Positions 1-11,240 of a stretch of 64,000 nucleotides of DNA are shown here, piece by piece. Each line of letters opens with the position of its first letter. The stretch's first letter is position 1. Made by a program: the position numbers and the translations under genes. The DNA lies in NCBI RefSeq assembly GCF_021347895.1, contig NC_067123.1, forward strand, positions 806,001-870,000, read 5' to 3'. The notes below the pieces were generated by a model, which saw only the letters and a program-made list of their open reading frames with translations, had not been told where the DNA came from and did not search any database. The stretch is from Acanthochromis polyacanthus (taxonomy: Eukaryota > Chordata > Actinopteri > Pomacentridae).

Positions 1-149
1 TCCTACCTATTCCATTGGCCTACAGTAAAATATTAATATGTTTTTATTTGTTTATGTTTTAACTTTGCTATTTAAAATGCATGAAGTTAGAGCGAGATGA
101 GGGTTTTGGTAATAGTACCGGCAAGAATTTAAAACTACTTTCACCCCTG
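1..149 (-). mobile_element. hAT-type non-autonomous element, one end only
   Basis: These bases are the reverse complement of the left end of the complete element at 36320-37159 and stop at the same terminal CACCCCTG. The rest of the copy lies outside the window, so its target duplication cannot be tested. The Tc1 element that starts at 160 was inserted about 10 bases beyond this terminus. Confidence 0.75.
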
Positions 150-159
150 TCTAAGAATA

Positions 160-1737
160 TGCACTGCTGAAAAAAATTAAAGGAACACTTTGAAAACATA
201 TCGTATTTCAAATGTGGAGAAAAAACTAACTGGATATTTACATTGATATGGACTGGATAATGTGTTAGGAATGAAAAGATGCCACGTTGTTTGATGGAAA
301 TGAAAATTATCAACCACCCAGGAGGGCTAATTTCAAGACACCCCAAAATCAAAATGAAAAACTGATGTGGCAGGCTGGTCCATCTTGCTGAAATTCCTTG
401 GCAGCAACTCAAAATTGTATTCAGTAGTTTGTATGGCCTCCATGTGCTTGTATGCATGACTGACGATGCCGGGACAAGCTCTGAATGAGACGACGGATGG
501 TGTCCTGGGGTATCTCCTCCCAGAACTGGACCAGGGCATCGCTGAGCTCCTGGACAGTCTGAGGAACAACCTGATGGTGCTGGATGGAACAAAACATAAT
601 GTTCCAAAGGTTTTCTATTGGATTAAGGTCAGGTGAGCATGGGGCCAGCTAATGGTATCAGTTCCTTCATCCTCCAGGAACTGCATGAGTTCTCCTACCA
701 CATAAGACTGGGCATTGTCGTGCACCAGAAGGAACCCAGGACCACTGCACCAATGTAGGATCTGACAATGGGTCAAAGGATTTCATCCTGACACCTAATG
801 GCTGTCAGAATGCCATTGTCCAGCCTGTAGAGGTCTGTGTGTCCCTCCATGGATATGCCTCCCCACACCATCACTGACCCACCACCAAACCGGTCACGCT
901 GAACAATGTTACAGGCATCATAACATTCTCCACAGCTTCTCCAGACCCTTTCATGTCTGCCACATGTGCTCAGGGTGAACCTGCTCTCATCTGTGAAAAG
1001 CACAGGGCACCAGTGGTGGGCTTGCAAATTCCTGTGTTCTATGGCAAATGTCAGCCGAGCTCCACGGTGCCAGTCAGTGAGCACAGCGGGCACTAGAGGA
1101 CGCTGGGCCCTCAGACCACTCTCATTACATCTCTTTCTGATTGTTTGATCAGAGACATTCACACCAGTGGTCTGCTGGAGCTCATTTTGTAGAGCTATTG
1201 CAGTGCTCATCCTGTTCCTCCTTGTACAAAGGAGCAGATACCTGTCCTGCTGATGGGTTGAGGACCTTCTACAGTCCTGTCCAGCTCTCCCAGACTAACT
1301 GCCTCTCTCCTGGAATCTCCTCCATGCGCTTGAGAATACACTGGGAGACACAGCAAACCTTCTGGCACGCATTGATGTGCTATCCTGGAGGAGTTGGACT
1401 GCCTGAGGAACCTCTGTAGGGTCCAGGTATCGCCTCATGCTACCAGAAGTGACTCTGACCCTAGCCAAATGAAAAACTAGTGAAAAACAGTCAGAAAACT
1501 TTAGGAAGGAAAAAATGTCAGTGGCCTTCACCTTTAAACTCATGCCTGTTCTGGGGGTTGTCTCATTGTTTCCCCTCTAGTGCATCTGTTGTTAATTTTA
1601 TGAACACGAAAGCAGCTCAAACTGACTGAAAACCACATTTGTTACGTACTTGGCCAGATCAGTATCCCACATGTTTGACTGACTTGAGGCAATACTTAGA
1701 TTAAAAAGTGTTCCTTTAATTTTTTTTTTGAGTAGTG
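160..1737 (-). mobile_element. Tc1/mariner element, about 1.58 kb, decayed
   Basis: The ends are inverted copies of one another: CACTGCTG plus an A-run and ATTAAAGGAACACTTT on the left, and the same with small changes on the right (1699-1737). A TA dinucleotide sits at each boundary (158-159 and 1738-1739). A Tc1 transposase relic fills the interior on the minus strand. Size and layout match a standard Tc1 element. Confidence 0.85.
421..1438 (-). pseudogene. Tc1-like transposase, frameshifted
   Basis: The relic begins with MRRYLDPTEVPQAVQLLQ at 1438 and contains a helix-turn-helix-like N-terminal part. The central block at 773-1210 includes FTDESRFTL (first catalytic Asp) and FGGGSVMVWGGIS. 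Downstream it continues as a DLNPIENL-type motif near 620-640, and the C-terminus is recognisable down to 421. Several frame changes separate these pieces, so no full protein can be made. Family known: cut-and-paste DDE transposase acting on TA sites. Only inactive remains are visible. Confidence 0.85.
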
Positions 1738-1739
1738 TA

Positions 1740-2939
1740 TTTACTCCCTATGTCTTCTTTTTCTTATTAGTGAATGTATATGCTTTTATGTTTAACCATG
1801 TTATAAGTTTACCTTCATGTAGCCTAAAGTTTACAATTTGTAAGTTTATTCTTATGTTTACACTTTTTATTATCTCTGGAACCACATGAGATACACATGT
1901 TGTGTTTGGTGTCATTTTAATCATTTATTTGGTGTTATTTCAGATCAGTGCTCACCATAAATGTTTAACAATTGGATTTCTACATTTAAGAAATGGACTA
2001 AGAGTAAGTTTTAAAGATATTTGACCTCTGACCTCTCCTGGACAGTGAAGCTTAACAACGCCCCTTGGGAGGAAAGCATCCATGATTGGTTAGATGCTGA
2101 TTTGAATTTGGCTCCAAAGCTTTCTATATAGAGTAAAGTAACTGGAATGCAAGTTAGTTGAGTTATAGTTTAGTTTTGTTTTGTTTTTGGCTTTTTGAGG
2201 GCTTTTGAAAAACATGGCCTTGTAACTGTTCTTGTAAGAATGGGCTTGTAACAAAGGATCTTAGAAAAATTGACTCTTAGAAGAATGCAACTGGACTTAA
2301 GAAATACCTAAGAACTACAACAACGTGAATATTTTCTTGATAACTATGAGCTTTGTCTCTTAGTGTTTTTACTTCAGCACACTTTTGCGATGCAAATCTG
2401 CCAAAATTTGTCTTGTCTCAGCGTTCCTGAACATCTCATCCAGCAGATGATCACAGCTCCACACCCTGTACCGGCCTCCCTCTCACTACTACAAAGGCTA
2501 CATAAATATCACTTTCCTTTTGCTAAATGGGTGAATTTACAAATTATAATTTGTTTTCCAATTCCAAATTCTAAACTCATCACCTTTTCTACCAACTGTT
2601 TCCAGTTACGATCACAGTTCATTATTTTATCTGCATGTATTCATTCATTTATTCACTGTCTGTTGTTGTCACATTGTTGTTTATTGTTTGTTCGTAGAAT
2701 TAGTTAATACATGTTTGGATGTAATTATCATCGGTTTTGGGAACTGGAGGTCAATGAAATCAGAGTTTATGACTTTCAGAATGAGACTGATCAACTTCAT
2801 TTTAGTCAAAGTCTCATTGAGACTTGCCTTAAATTGATGATTTCCTTAGGCAAGATGAGGATGGTGCCCCTAAATTAACGAGTGCAATTTGAAACATAAA
2901 GTGTAGTTTCTACCATTTCTACACATTCCGCTACGACTG
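1740..2939. other. unassigned AT-rich stretch
   Basis: No gene, RNA or mobile element is recognised here. Short open frames (for example 2363-2707 on the plus strand) lack any familiar motif and have no splice context. A TATA-like block (ctatatagagtaaag, about 2123-2137) below an ATTGG box resembles an LTR or promoter but has no partner. Confidence 0.4.
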
Positions 2940-3360
2940 CAGCTTGAATCAAAGGATGATATTTCTGCTTTTGACAAAAAAGGCATTAAATCATAATAAA
3001 ATAGCTCCATGGTGTAATGAACAACCGCACATCTTAAAGCAGAATTCAAGAAGACTGGAAAGGCAATGGTGCTCTACAATTCAGCAGTATTTCAGCTAGC
3101 CTGAAGAAACTGTTTTCTCACTTATAAAAGTAACTATTCACAAGACAAGAAGTGCCTATTATTCATCTTGAATTGAGGATAACAAGGACAACCCCAGGTT
3201 TCTTTTCAGCACTGTAGCCAGGCTGACAAAGAGTCACAACTGTGTGGAGCCTTCTGTTCCTTTAGCCCTCAGTAGTGATGACTTCATGACCTTCTTCACT
3301 AATCAAGTTTTGAATAATACACAAAAAATCCTGACTTTGTCTTTAGGTGTGGTGGTTCTA
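2940..3360 (+). mobile_element. LINE (L2-like) ORF2 relic
   Basis: With gaps, a frame on the plus strand reads like the linker between endonuclease and reverse transcriptase in fish L2-type LINEs. Recognisable words are APWCNEQ, RSAYYSS, NPRFLFSTVARLTKSH and PLALSSDDFMTFFTNQ. Stop codons and indels interrupt it. No catalytic motif is included, so clade assignment is from general resemblance only. Confidence 0.5.
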
Positions 3361-4243
3361 GAAGCTTCCATAGAACCAGATTGATACTTGGACTGCTTCT
3401 CTGTAGTCCATGAGCCAGACAGGTTGGTCGTTACCACTCAGGGGGGCAAATTGCCACCTATACCATTTTATTGTGCTGCCCATGCATATATCAATTTGGT
3501 ATGATAGACCTCTCAAAGTGGCAGCTTAATGTATTTTATGCAAGTCGCAAGTTTTCACAGACTGTGTCCCATTAGAACAAAAGGGATAGCCATTTACCAG
3601 CCTATCCCTTGCTTTAGTTTGGTGAGAAGGTCTTGAAAATCTCCAGAAATGCTCCAGAGACATTTTGGAATTGCCCTTTGTACTCAAAACAGAACTTGAT
3701 GCTATCTAAATTAAAAAATGTACATAAATTCTAATATTTTGTATTGTTTTCATATGCCTGTAATAAGCTGTTTTCCCTAACGCATGAATTGGCTGAGTAT
3801 ACACTGTTGCTATGACTGTGGGCACACTGTGTGCTTTCCTATGTGTTAACATTACAAATAGATCAGACAGATATTGGTACCATCTCAGGTGACCAAACCT
3901 AAGTGGTACTAAAATGTATGTTGGGATAATATAAGTACATTAAGCTGGGACAGCTTTTCCACACTGGCAGCTTTATTGCTTATTTGTGAAACAGTCACAT
4001 TCACCATAACCAAGGTTTTGCACAATTCATTTAACCCTTTGAGGCCCACAGTTGGAAAACTGCAACATTTTTTTAAAGCTGTCTAGCTGTACCTATTTCT
4101 GTCCCAGCACCCCACACTCTGAACTGCAAAAATGCAACACTGGTTCTTAATGGGTGCTACTTGTTTACACAGAAGGCCCCATCACAGGTCATGAGTAAAT
4201 TCATCAATTGTGCCATCTATACAGTGTCTATACTGTATATATA

Positions 4244-5354
4244 CGGTAATGGAACAAATGATCAGACCACCCTTGTTTTCTTCAATTTCTTGTTCATTTA
4301 AATGCCTGGTACCAATAAAGATATAATACCTGAAGAATACAATGAACACAACAAAAAATGCAGCTTATTCCATTATAATTTATGTCCTATCTGGTATGCT
4401 TCAGCTTTATTGTATTCCAGGATATATAAGAGACCATTTCATGTCATCAGCAGCACTGCACATGCAAAGACCGAGAACATTTTCCTGCTGACATTCAAGC
4501 CGTAGCACAACTCAGAAATTGTCAGCTCTCTCATAATGCCTAAAACGAAAGAATTGTGTGAAGCCACAAAGGCAGCCATCTTGGCACTGCTGGAAATTGG
4601 CATGAGTGAGAGACAGGTAGCAAAAAACTGAACATCTCAAAGACAGCTGTTCATTACACCAAGAAAAAACAAGCTAGTTGGTCAGGAAATGTCTTTCTAC
4701 CCACCACAGGACTGTCACTCAATCAATCCAGTTTCCAGTTGATGCTCACTTCAGCCAACTTACTGGTTAGGAGGAAGCCTGGAGAAGCTACAAACCAGAC
4801 TGTCTGTCTCTACAGGAAAGCATGGGGGTAGTTTCAGTCTGGGTGGAACAGGGCAAATGAACCAGGTCATGTTTGGGGCTACTCTTGAAAACAGTCTTCT
4901 TCCATCAGCTGGAAAACTCTTTCCTGCCTCCAATGACTGGATTTTCCAACAAGACAAGGTCAGTTAAAGCCTGGATGGAGAACCAGAACATTGGAACTAT
5001 GTCTTGGCCTACTCAATCACCAGACCTAAATCCAACTGAAAACCTGTGGAAAATCCTCAAATGCTAAATGGAGAATCACAAGCCCAAAAACAAAGCAGAT
5101 TAATTATAATTAGTGCAACAGGAATGGGCTGTAAGCAATCGCCAATACCATAGTTACTGATGGAAGAACTGAAGTGATTTTGGTTATTATCAAACCATGG
5201 TATATGTCTGATATCAGCTCTGAAATTAACTCTTATGAGCTTTTTTTGTTATTATTATATTTGTCTAAACAAATGTAACTTTAGTGGTACCAGGCATTAA
5301 AATGAACAAGAAATTGAAGAAAACAAGGATGGTCTAAGAATTTTTTCATGACTG
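4244..5354 (+). mobile_element. Tc1-like element, internally deleted (1.1 kb)
   Basis: Terminal inverted repeats of about 80 bp share CTTGTTTTCTTCAATTTCTT and ATGCCTGGTACCA. TA dinucleotides flank both ends (4242-4243, 5355-5356). Transposase remnants on the plus strand begin at 4535 (MPKTKELCEATKAAILALLE) and reappear as DWIFQQDK near 4940 and a PDLNPTENLWKIL block near 5030. Much of the central domain is deleted. It interrupts the larger element at 3408-7450. Confidence 0.85.
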
Positions 5355-5439
5355 TATATAGGTTATGGGGTTAAGATTAAAGGTTAACTCTGTTACACGG
5401 CTGGTCAGAGGAATTGATACTCCTTCGGGTTGGCAAAAA

Positions 5440-6545
5440 CTGACTGAACACTTCAGCTAAAACTGTTCCATTGCCACCGAACATCCAGCGTCATGTTTCC
5501 AACAACAGTGGCATGGGACAGCACTGAACGCAATGACGAGACACTATCTGGGACTGGAACATCATGCAGGGTAAATGGGATAATTGTACAATCAAAGGTG
5601 TATGGCTCAATGCCTGAGCCCAAACCACAAATATCATCCAAAAAGACAAGAGATGACTATTGAACCTGTAGAGGTGTTTACTCCAGTTTACAGTGGAGGA
5701 GAACACACTGGCTCTGTCCCAAGGCCACATGTTGCCTTAGAGTGTGAGAAAGTACTGAGAGATGCTCAAGCAAAACAACCTGCTCTGGTTGGTAGCTCGC
5801 GTGCATTGGTTCCTCCAGACAAACTGTAAATGGATGGACTGGCTTCAATATTCAGACAAGAGATGAGAAAGAAGTTATCCAAGACACTCTAGGATATCTT
5901 CCAACAATCACTGCCCCTGCCACTGACTTATCAACAGTTCAGGAGATTGTGACACAAAGTCTGAAGATTAGGAACATGCTGGAACTACCACAAATAGTGG
6001 TAGTTTTTGACCAAGCCTTCTACGCAAAAGTCACTGACATTTTTGTGGAACACAAAGAAAGGCTTCCAAATATCATTCCAAGTATGGGAACCTTCCACAC
6101 CTTATGTACGCTGCTAGAAGTAATTGGCAAAAGATTCCAAAAAAGATGCAGGTTTGCAAGACTTGTGTATCGAAGCAGGCATGATTGCAGAGGGATCGGT
6201 TGCTGGTGTTATAGAAGGACGCAAGTACAACAGGGCCATCCAACTACACAAACTGCTGTATGAAGCTTTGTTCTGTCTAATGTGGAAAGGGTTTCTTTCT
6301 TGGATTCAGGACACTGAAAGCAACAAGAAAGTCCATCTAGACAACATCTCATAGTGTATGGAAGAGCTGTGTGAGAATGTGAGACAACAAACACTCCAAG
6401 AAACATTGAACCATCCATCATATCCACATTTAGTTGACCATTTTGAAGAGTGTCTTGATCACCTGCAGAGCCAAATGGAAAGTTGCCATCTTATTGGCTG
6501 TCTTACATGGATAACCCTTATGGCAACCCTTAATACTTCTATGTA
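5440..6545 (+). pseudogene. broken gene of an unrecognised conserved family
   Basis: I do not recognise the function. A coding-like frame runs from about 5444 through a segment with MPEPKPQISSKKTRDDY, then WTGFNIQTRDEKEVIQDTLG, then the best preserved block at 5949-6130 with the word IVVVFDQAFYAK. After an indel near 6130 it continues in another frame (LQDLCIEAGMIAEGS, 6124-6354), and further pieces run to 6545. From general knowledge, large multi-copy uncharacterised proteins in fish and invertebrates carry a similar VVFDQA-Y-AK block, but I cannot name a domain. The gene sits between diverged inverted repeats, so it may be transposon-encoded. At least two stops and one frameshift make it inactive here. 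Confidence 0.5.
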
Positions 6546-7022
6546 AAGGTCAAAGCCCAACCACAGAGGTGGAAAGGATGTTAAAGGTTGTAAGGACACA
6601 TTTTCTCTTGCTCTATGTCACACTAAAGATGTATTACATAAAGATGAATGTGTCACAATCTACCAGAAGGATAATGACAAAAATTACTGTTAACGCTCTG
6701 CTTTAATTTCAATTTCTCAGCTTACATGAGTAGATAAAAATATTCCTTTAAGTTCTTTGTATCACAGCATATAAATAAGAACTGATTATAGTTTTCAATG
6801 ATTTAAATATCTTTTTTGAGTGTAGTTAGTATTCAAATCAATGTATATTGCTTGCATTTACCATATCAGAGGCTAGAAAATTGTATTGACGTACCTATTA
6901 AAAACCCATGGATATCTCACATAAAGCTGCCACTTGTGCATGTCTATTCATACAGGAATAGTGACTAGGGATATTGTACTTAACAAAAATGCATCTGAGA
7001 ATTTGCCCCCCAAAGTGGTACC

Positions 7023-7390
7023 ATCCATCCATCCATCCATTCTTTATACACTGCTGTTATCCTCACTAGAGTCGCGGGGGTGCTGGAGCTTATCCCAGTT
7101 GACTCGGGTGAAGGCAGGGGACACCCTGGACAGGTCGCCAGTCTGCACAGGGCTACATATACAGACAAACAATCACACTCACATTCACACCTACGGGCAA
7201 TTTAGAGTAACCAATTAACCTCAGCATATTTTTGGACTGTGGGAGGAAGCCGGAGTGCCCGGAGAAAACCCACGCATGCACAAGGAGAACATGCAAACTC
7301 CATGCAGAAAGATCCCAGGCCCAGGCCGGGATTCAAACCGGGATCTTCTTGCTGCAAGGCGAAAGTACTAACCACTATGCCACTGTACAG
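7023..7390 (-). mobile_element. tRNA-derived SINE, full-length
   Basis: On the minus strand the head at about 7330-7390 shows a box A-like TGGCATAGTGGTTAG and a box B-like GGTTTGAATCC, the two halves of a pol III tRNA promoter. The tail on the left is a (GGAT)n run. Flanking sequence is duplicated: CCCCCAAAGTGGTACC (7007-7022) and CCCCCAAAGTAGTATC (7391-7406), 14 of 16 identical. This shows retroposition. Related copies lie at 26315-26452 and 27137-27427. Confidence 0.8.
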
Positions 7391-7469
7391 CCCCCAAAGT
7401 AGTATCGATGACCCCAATTTTAGCCACTTGGTTCATGGCCTACTGCTGTAAATCTCTCAGAGCTCACGT

Positions 7470-7569
7470 NNNNNNNNNNNNNNNNNNNNNNNNNNNNNNN
7501 NNNNNNNNNNNNNNNNNNNNNNNNNNNNNNNNNNNNNNNNNNNNNNNNNNNNNNNNNNNNNNNNNNNNN
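7470..7569. other. assembly gap (100 N)
   Basis: Exactly 100 undetermined bases, the usual size of a gap of unknown length. The right end of the inverted-repeat element at 3408 may be lost in it. Open frames crossing it are meaningless. Confidence 0.99.
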
Positions 7570-7924
7570 TTACTGTTGTTGAAGGTTGTCTGTGCATGAA
7601 CAACTGGCAACAATTCAAACCATTCTCCATCACAACTACGAGCCCTGCTGTCTGATCCTCTTCTCTCTGTATGACAACCTGCACCCAGATACACCAAGAA
7701 ACAACACAGAGCTACACAGGGTTTGTGGAGAGACGTCCCACATACAGCAGACACATAGGACCTTTGGCTAACACATCCTTCATAGATATTTATCCTTGAG
7801 CAGAAGAAGCAGTCTATTACAGAAATGCAGAATGTGTTCAAACTGTGACAATAATCATATAAAGTTGCTCTTGTACCTGTGGCTATAGTGTTTCTCTGTG
7901 TAGAATTATGACCATAAAGTAACA

Positions 7925-8188
7925 GCTATATGTTGTTTCTTTTCCAGAGTTACATTGTGGGTGAAACTATGAGTTATTAACATTTAGAGTGAGTTGTTGA
8001 GATCAGATGTTTGAACAAGAAAAGTTGTTTGTAGATTAACTGTTTTAATTCAATAATAAACAGCTTATCAATAATATAGATTTATAAGTTGCAGAAATGG
8101 AGAATGTTGCAGCTCTGTTCTTATTTCTGTCCTCATGTTTCAGTCTCTGGTGACTGTGATTCAGTAGAGGCTCCGTCATCTGATGCAG
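7925..8188. repeat. 3' flank of class I duplication unit 1
   Basis: This block matches 27455-27529 plus 28028-28194 plus 35929-35946 once the insertions in the second unit are removed. Shared words include TAGATTTATAAGTTGCAGAAA and GAATGTTGCAGCTCTGTTC. It is therefore the unoccupied paralogous site for both the 492 bp insertion at 27530 and the large hAT stack at 28195. Homology begins abruptly at about 7925/27455 and marks one boundary of the duplication. Confidence 0.75.
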
Positions 8189-8696
8189 GGTGAGATGTGA
8201 CCACCTTCAAAGTCACCGACAGTTTCAGTGGACCTACTACCGCCTTAAAGGACCGGTCAAAAAGTGACTATGTCTTTCTCATACTATGGGGATACTTGCT
8301 TGTCCATGGAAGCTGTGGGTGTCTATATTGGTGGGCTGCACTTGTCAAAGGATCATGCGTGTATTTTCCAGGGTGCAGAGGTTATAATAACGTTTGGTCT
8401 AAACTGGGCTTTATTGGGCATAGAAAAAAAAGTGGGGAATAGAATAGACAGATAAATGTTGGGATAAAAGAAATAAAAGTTGAAGAAATACACTTAAATG
8501 TTGATGTGACAGTGTAGGAAGATGGTAGCAACCAAAACATTCGATTTTATCCCTGGCCAGGGTTAATAATTGGCAAAATAAAAAGAGATGAATAGGGAAG
8601 CAAAAAATTGAGCTCAGAGTTAAAAGAAAAAGAGAGAAAGAGTTTCAAAGTACAGAGAAATGATGCTGCAGCAACAGAGTAGAGACGAGAAATATA

Positions 8697-9259
8697 CTCA
8701 CATGCAAAAGAAACGCAAGTTTCTTTTACCCGATGAAAAATTAAATTTGAGAGAACCAAGCCATCCGACGTCTGCAAGCTGGAGAGTCTGTCCGAGACAT
8801 TGCCCGTCACTTTAATGTCAACATCACCACCATTTACCATCTCCAGCGTTGATACAACACCACACAGAGCACTGATGACCTTCCCCGAAGCGGACAGACT
8901 CTCCAGCTTGCAGACGTCCGATGGCTTGGTTCCTCTCAATTTGGTTTAAGTGTGGCATAGTTAAACAGCAAGTGAAATGCCTATGATCTTGAATGAAATT
9001 TATACCCACTGAAGGTGTCGATAAATCGTGCATATTCAATTGCACATGCAAAGTGTGAATCATGTCCACATCATCAATGCATTGGTGTATTGCGACGATT
9101 CGTTTTCGGTTTTCGGTTTTCACACCAACCTTACAAAACACAACAGAAAATGTTAAGAACACACCATGCACCACAAAGTACCAAATGCATTTTTGTTCTG
9201 GGAAACCAAATTTAATTTTTCATCGGGTAAAAGAAACTTGCGTCTCTTTTGCGTGTGAG
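8697..9259. mobile_element. rearranged Tc1-like element (563 bp)
   Basis: Inverted terminal repeats of about 55 bp share GCAAGTTTCTTTTACCCGAT and GAAAAATTAAATTTG, flanked by TA at 8695-8696 and 9260-9261. The transposase N-terminus is present twice in opposite orientation. On the minus strand MPHLNQIERNQAIGRLQAGE starts near 8960, and on the plus strand LQAGESVRDIARHFNVN-type codons run through 8770-8850. The two copies form a hairpin with arms 8747-8796 and 8893-8941. Confidence 0.8.
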
Positions 9260-9261
9260 TA

Positions 9262-11132
9262 TAAAAGTTGGAAAAGAGAAAAAAGTTGAAGTAAGAGAAT
9301 AGATGCTGAAGTTAAATAGGTAAATGTAGAATAGCAGAACTAGTAACGGTGAAGCAGGCTGAACGACCATGCAAGCTTAAGACGACAGGCCTGAATCTTC
9401 TTAATGGTAAAACGTGTGAATCAGATGCTTTAAGTGAAAGTTGGCTGAGTAGTTGAACTGGTGTTTAAAAGCAAAAGAGAACAGAGTCGATGTTACCTTT
9501 GGGCCCAAAGGTCAGTTGGCAAAAGAAAATATAGAGAAGAAGAGATGAAATAAAGAGAGGATAAGTGAAAATGAGGAAAAATGAGGCCTAAAGGAACATA
9601 GAGTTTGAAAAGAGGAATAGGATAATAAAGAGATAGCCGCAGATTTGGATTAAAGTGCTCTGAGAGGCAGTTAGCACTGGCCTAAAACCTGTTACGTGTA
9701 GTGGTTTGTTCAAAAGGAACTGGGGGTGTAAATATTAATTCAGTAGTAGATAAAGTTCCTTAAAGTTCTGACTGGAGACGTCCCGTTTCCAAAGAAGCTT
9801 TTCAATTGGATTATTTACGCCTCAAGGTAGCACAAATTTAGTTGAGATGAAAAAGAGTTAATGGAGCGGCTTACAGCATGCTTTAGGATGTGTGAATGCT
9901 GACAATGTGCTTCTGTGTCTGGAGCGTGCTGTCACAGTTGCCCCTCCTTTGTGTGAGCTGTCTGTGTGTGTGTCTGCTGCAGTTTCTCTGTGTGTGTGAG
10001 TTCTCTGACACAGAGCAGGTCCCTGTGGTGTTTGTTTGGGAGAAATTTGGCCAAAATGAGAGAGTTAATAGATGAATTAACAGATGATGAATAAATATAG
10101 GGGATATTTCTGTTTGAGTCGGCTTTAACATTGAGGATTAAGTGTTGTTGGTGGTTTTTGTTTGTTAAATGTCCTGTGTGTCTGTCTCTGTGTGTGTGTG
10201 GTGCTACAGCTGTGGCTAGCAGGCTGTAGTATGTCTTTGTCAACAGACTTCTTATTAAATAAGCATATATAGAGGTTGTGCTTGGTTATAAGAAAATGAA
10301 TACCATGTAAGGAGAGTCTGCCTCCTCAGAGTTAAATACTTATGATTCCTTCTGAAGGCGGACGTTAGGAATTTGCTAAGAACATAGTCGCCTTATAGGA
10401 GGACTATTGTGAACTGATACTATATATGAGCCTTATAGAGGATGTTTATACATTTGATAAATATATCTGAGCCTTTACTGAGCCTGAAGAGGAGTGGAGA
10501 GACCAGCGAGGATATTTTGTGTGCATCAGCATACATAAATATTTAAGACAATAAATAGTGACAGAGGAAGAAAATACCTTGATAGAGTTTACCAGAACTA
10601 GGAAAATAGAGTCTGATTATCAGGTCAACTGGCTGATTGATTGGTGTGCAGTTTCTCTCTGTTTGTTGTTTATTTCCGCATGTGTATGACTGCATTACAT
10701 GCGACTTTGAATAAAGAACATGAAGTCCTATATAAAATGATGCAGAAGAAGGGTTTAATAACTATTTGTCTGGTAACTTTGTGCTTTTTGTATGGGGTTA
10801 ATTTGACTTTCAGAGGTAGCTGAAGCTAGATGTTCACTCGTTGAGGTCCGCACAACTGGAAGTGGTGGGTGAAGTTCAGAGGAGGAGCCAGGAGTGAGCA
10901 GTTTGTGTGAGGAGCAGTGAGTGAGCCCCCCTCCTTTGCTTTCCTCTTTACATGGGAGAGAGAAGGAGACTACACACTCCTTTTATTTCGGAAACTGACA
11001 TTTAAACTGACTAAAATGTTGCCATATGTGCCAATTTCAATGAATGGTTTTTGGGCGATGTCGGAAGATGTCATAAAACATTAAACCTTTGTTCTCTGTT
11101 TTTCCTCTGTGTGACTGGGATATGTTGAATTC
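9262..11132. other. unassigned stretch, possibly retroviral leader/LTR
   Basis: No gene is recognised. The stretch lies upstream of the gag relic at 11670 and has an AATAAA at about 10711 and several TATA-like words, as an LTR and leader would. I found no matching second LTR in the window and no convincing primer-binding site, so the identity is open. Confidence 0.25.
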
Positions 11133-11240
11133 AATTCAATATACTTTATTGTCCCACTTGGGGAAATTTATCTTGGACTCCAAAAGCTGTGACGTCATAC
11201 CCAGCTTGACAACTACAAAGCAGTATTGCACATAAAACAG
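11133..11240 (-). mobile_element. LINE 3' end with short tail repeats
   Basis: On the minus strand the sequence reads CCCCAAGTGGGACAATAAAG followed by TATATTGAATTGAATT. This kind of 3' terminus, a short tail of repeated ATTGA units after an AATAAAG, is common in fish non-LTR retrotransposons. The coding part is not visible; the element is heavily 5' truncated. Confidence 0.5.

Larger units (their letters stand above)
3408..7450 (+). mobile_element. putative long-inverted-repeat element, class unknown
   Basis: Bases 3408-3545 and the reverse complement of 6890-7450 (with the SINE at 7023-7390 removed) share ordered blocks: CCATGAGCCA/CCATGAACCA, GGGGGGCAAATT, GTATGATAGAC/GTATGAATAGAC and AGTGGCAGCTT. 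The arms are diverged and their outer limits are unclear; the right one reaches the assembly gap. Between them lie the unknown coding relic at 5440-6545 and a Tc1 element. I infer a single DNA transposon that encoded the unknown protein. Confidence 0.4.

Noticed and set aside
2363..2707. 114-residue open frame in the unassigned left region
   Set aside because: No recognisable domain, biased composition typical of AT-rich non-coding DNA, and no conserved neighbours or splice context.
7408..7841. Open frames crossing the assembly gap
   Set aside because: Most of their length is undetermined sequence, and the outer parts show no coding signal.
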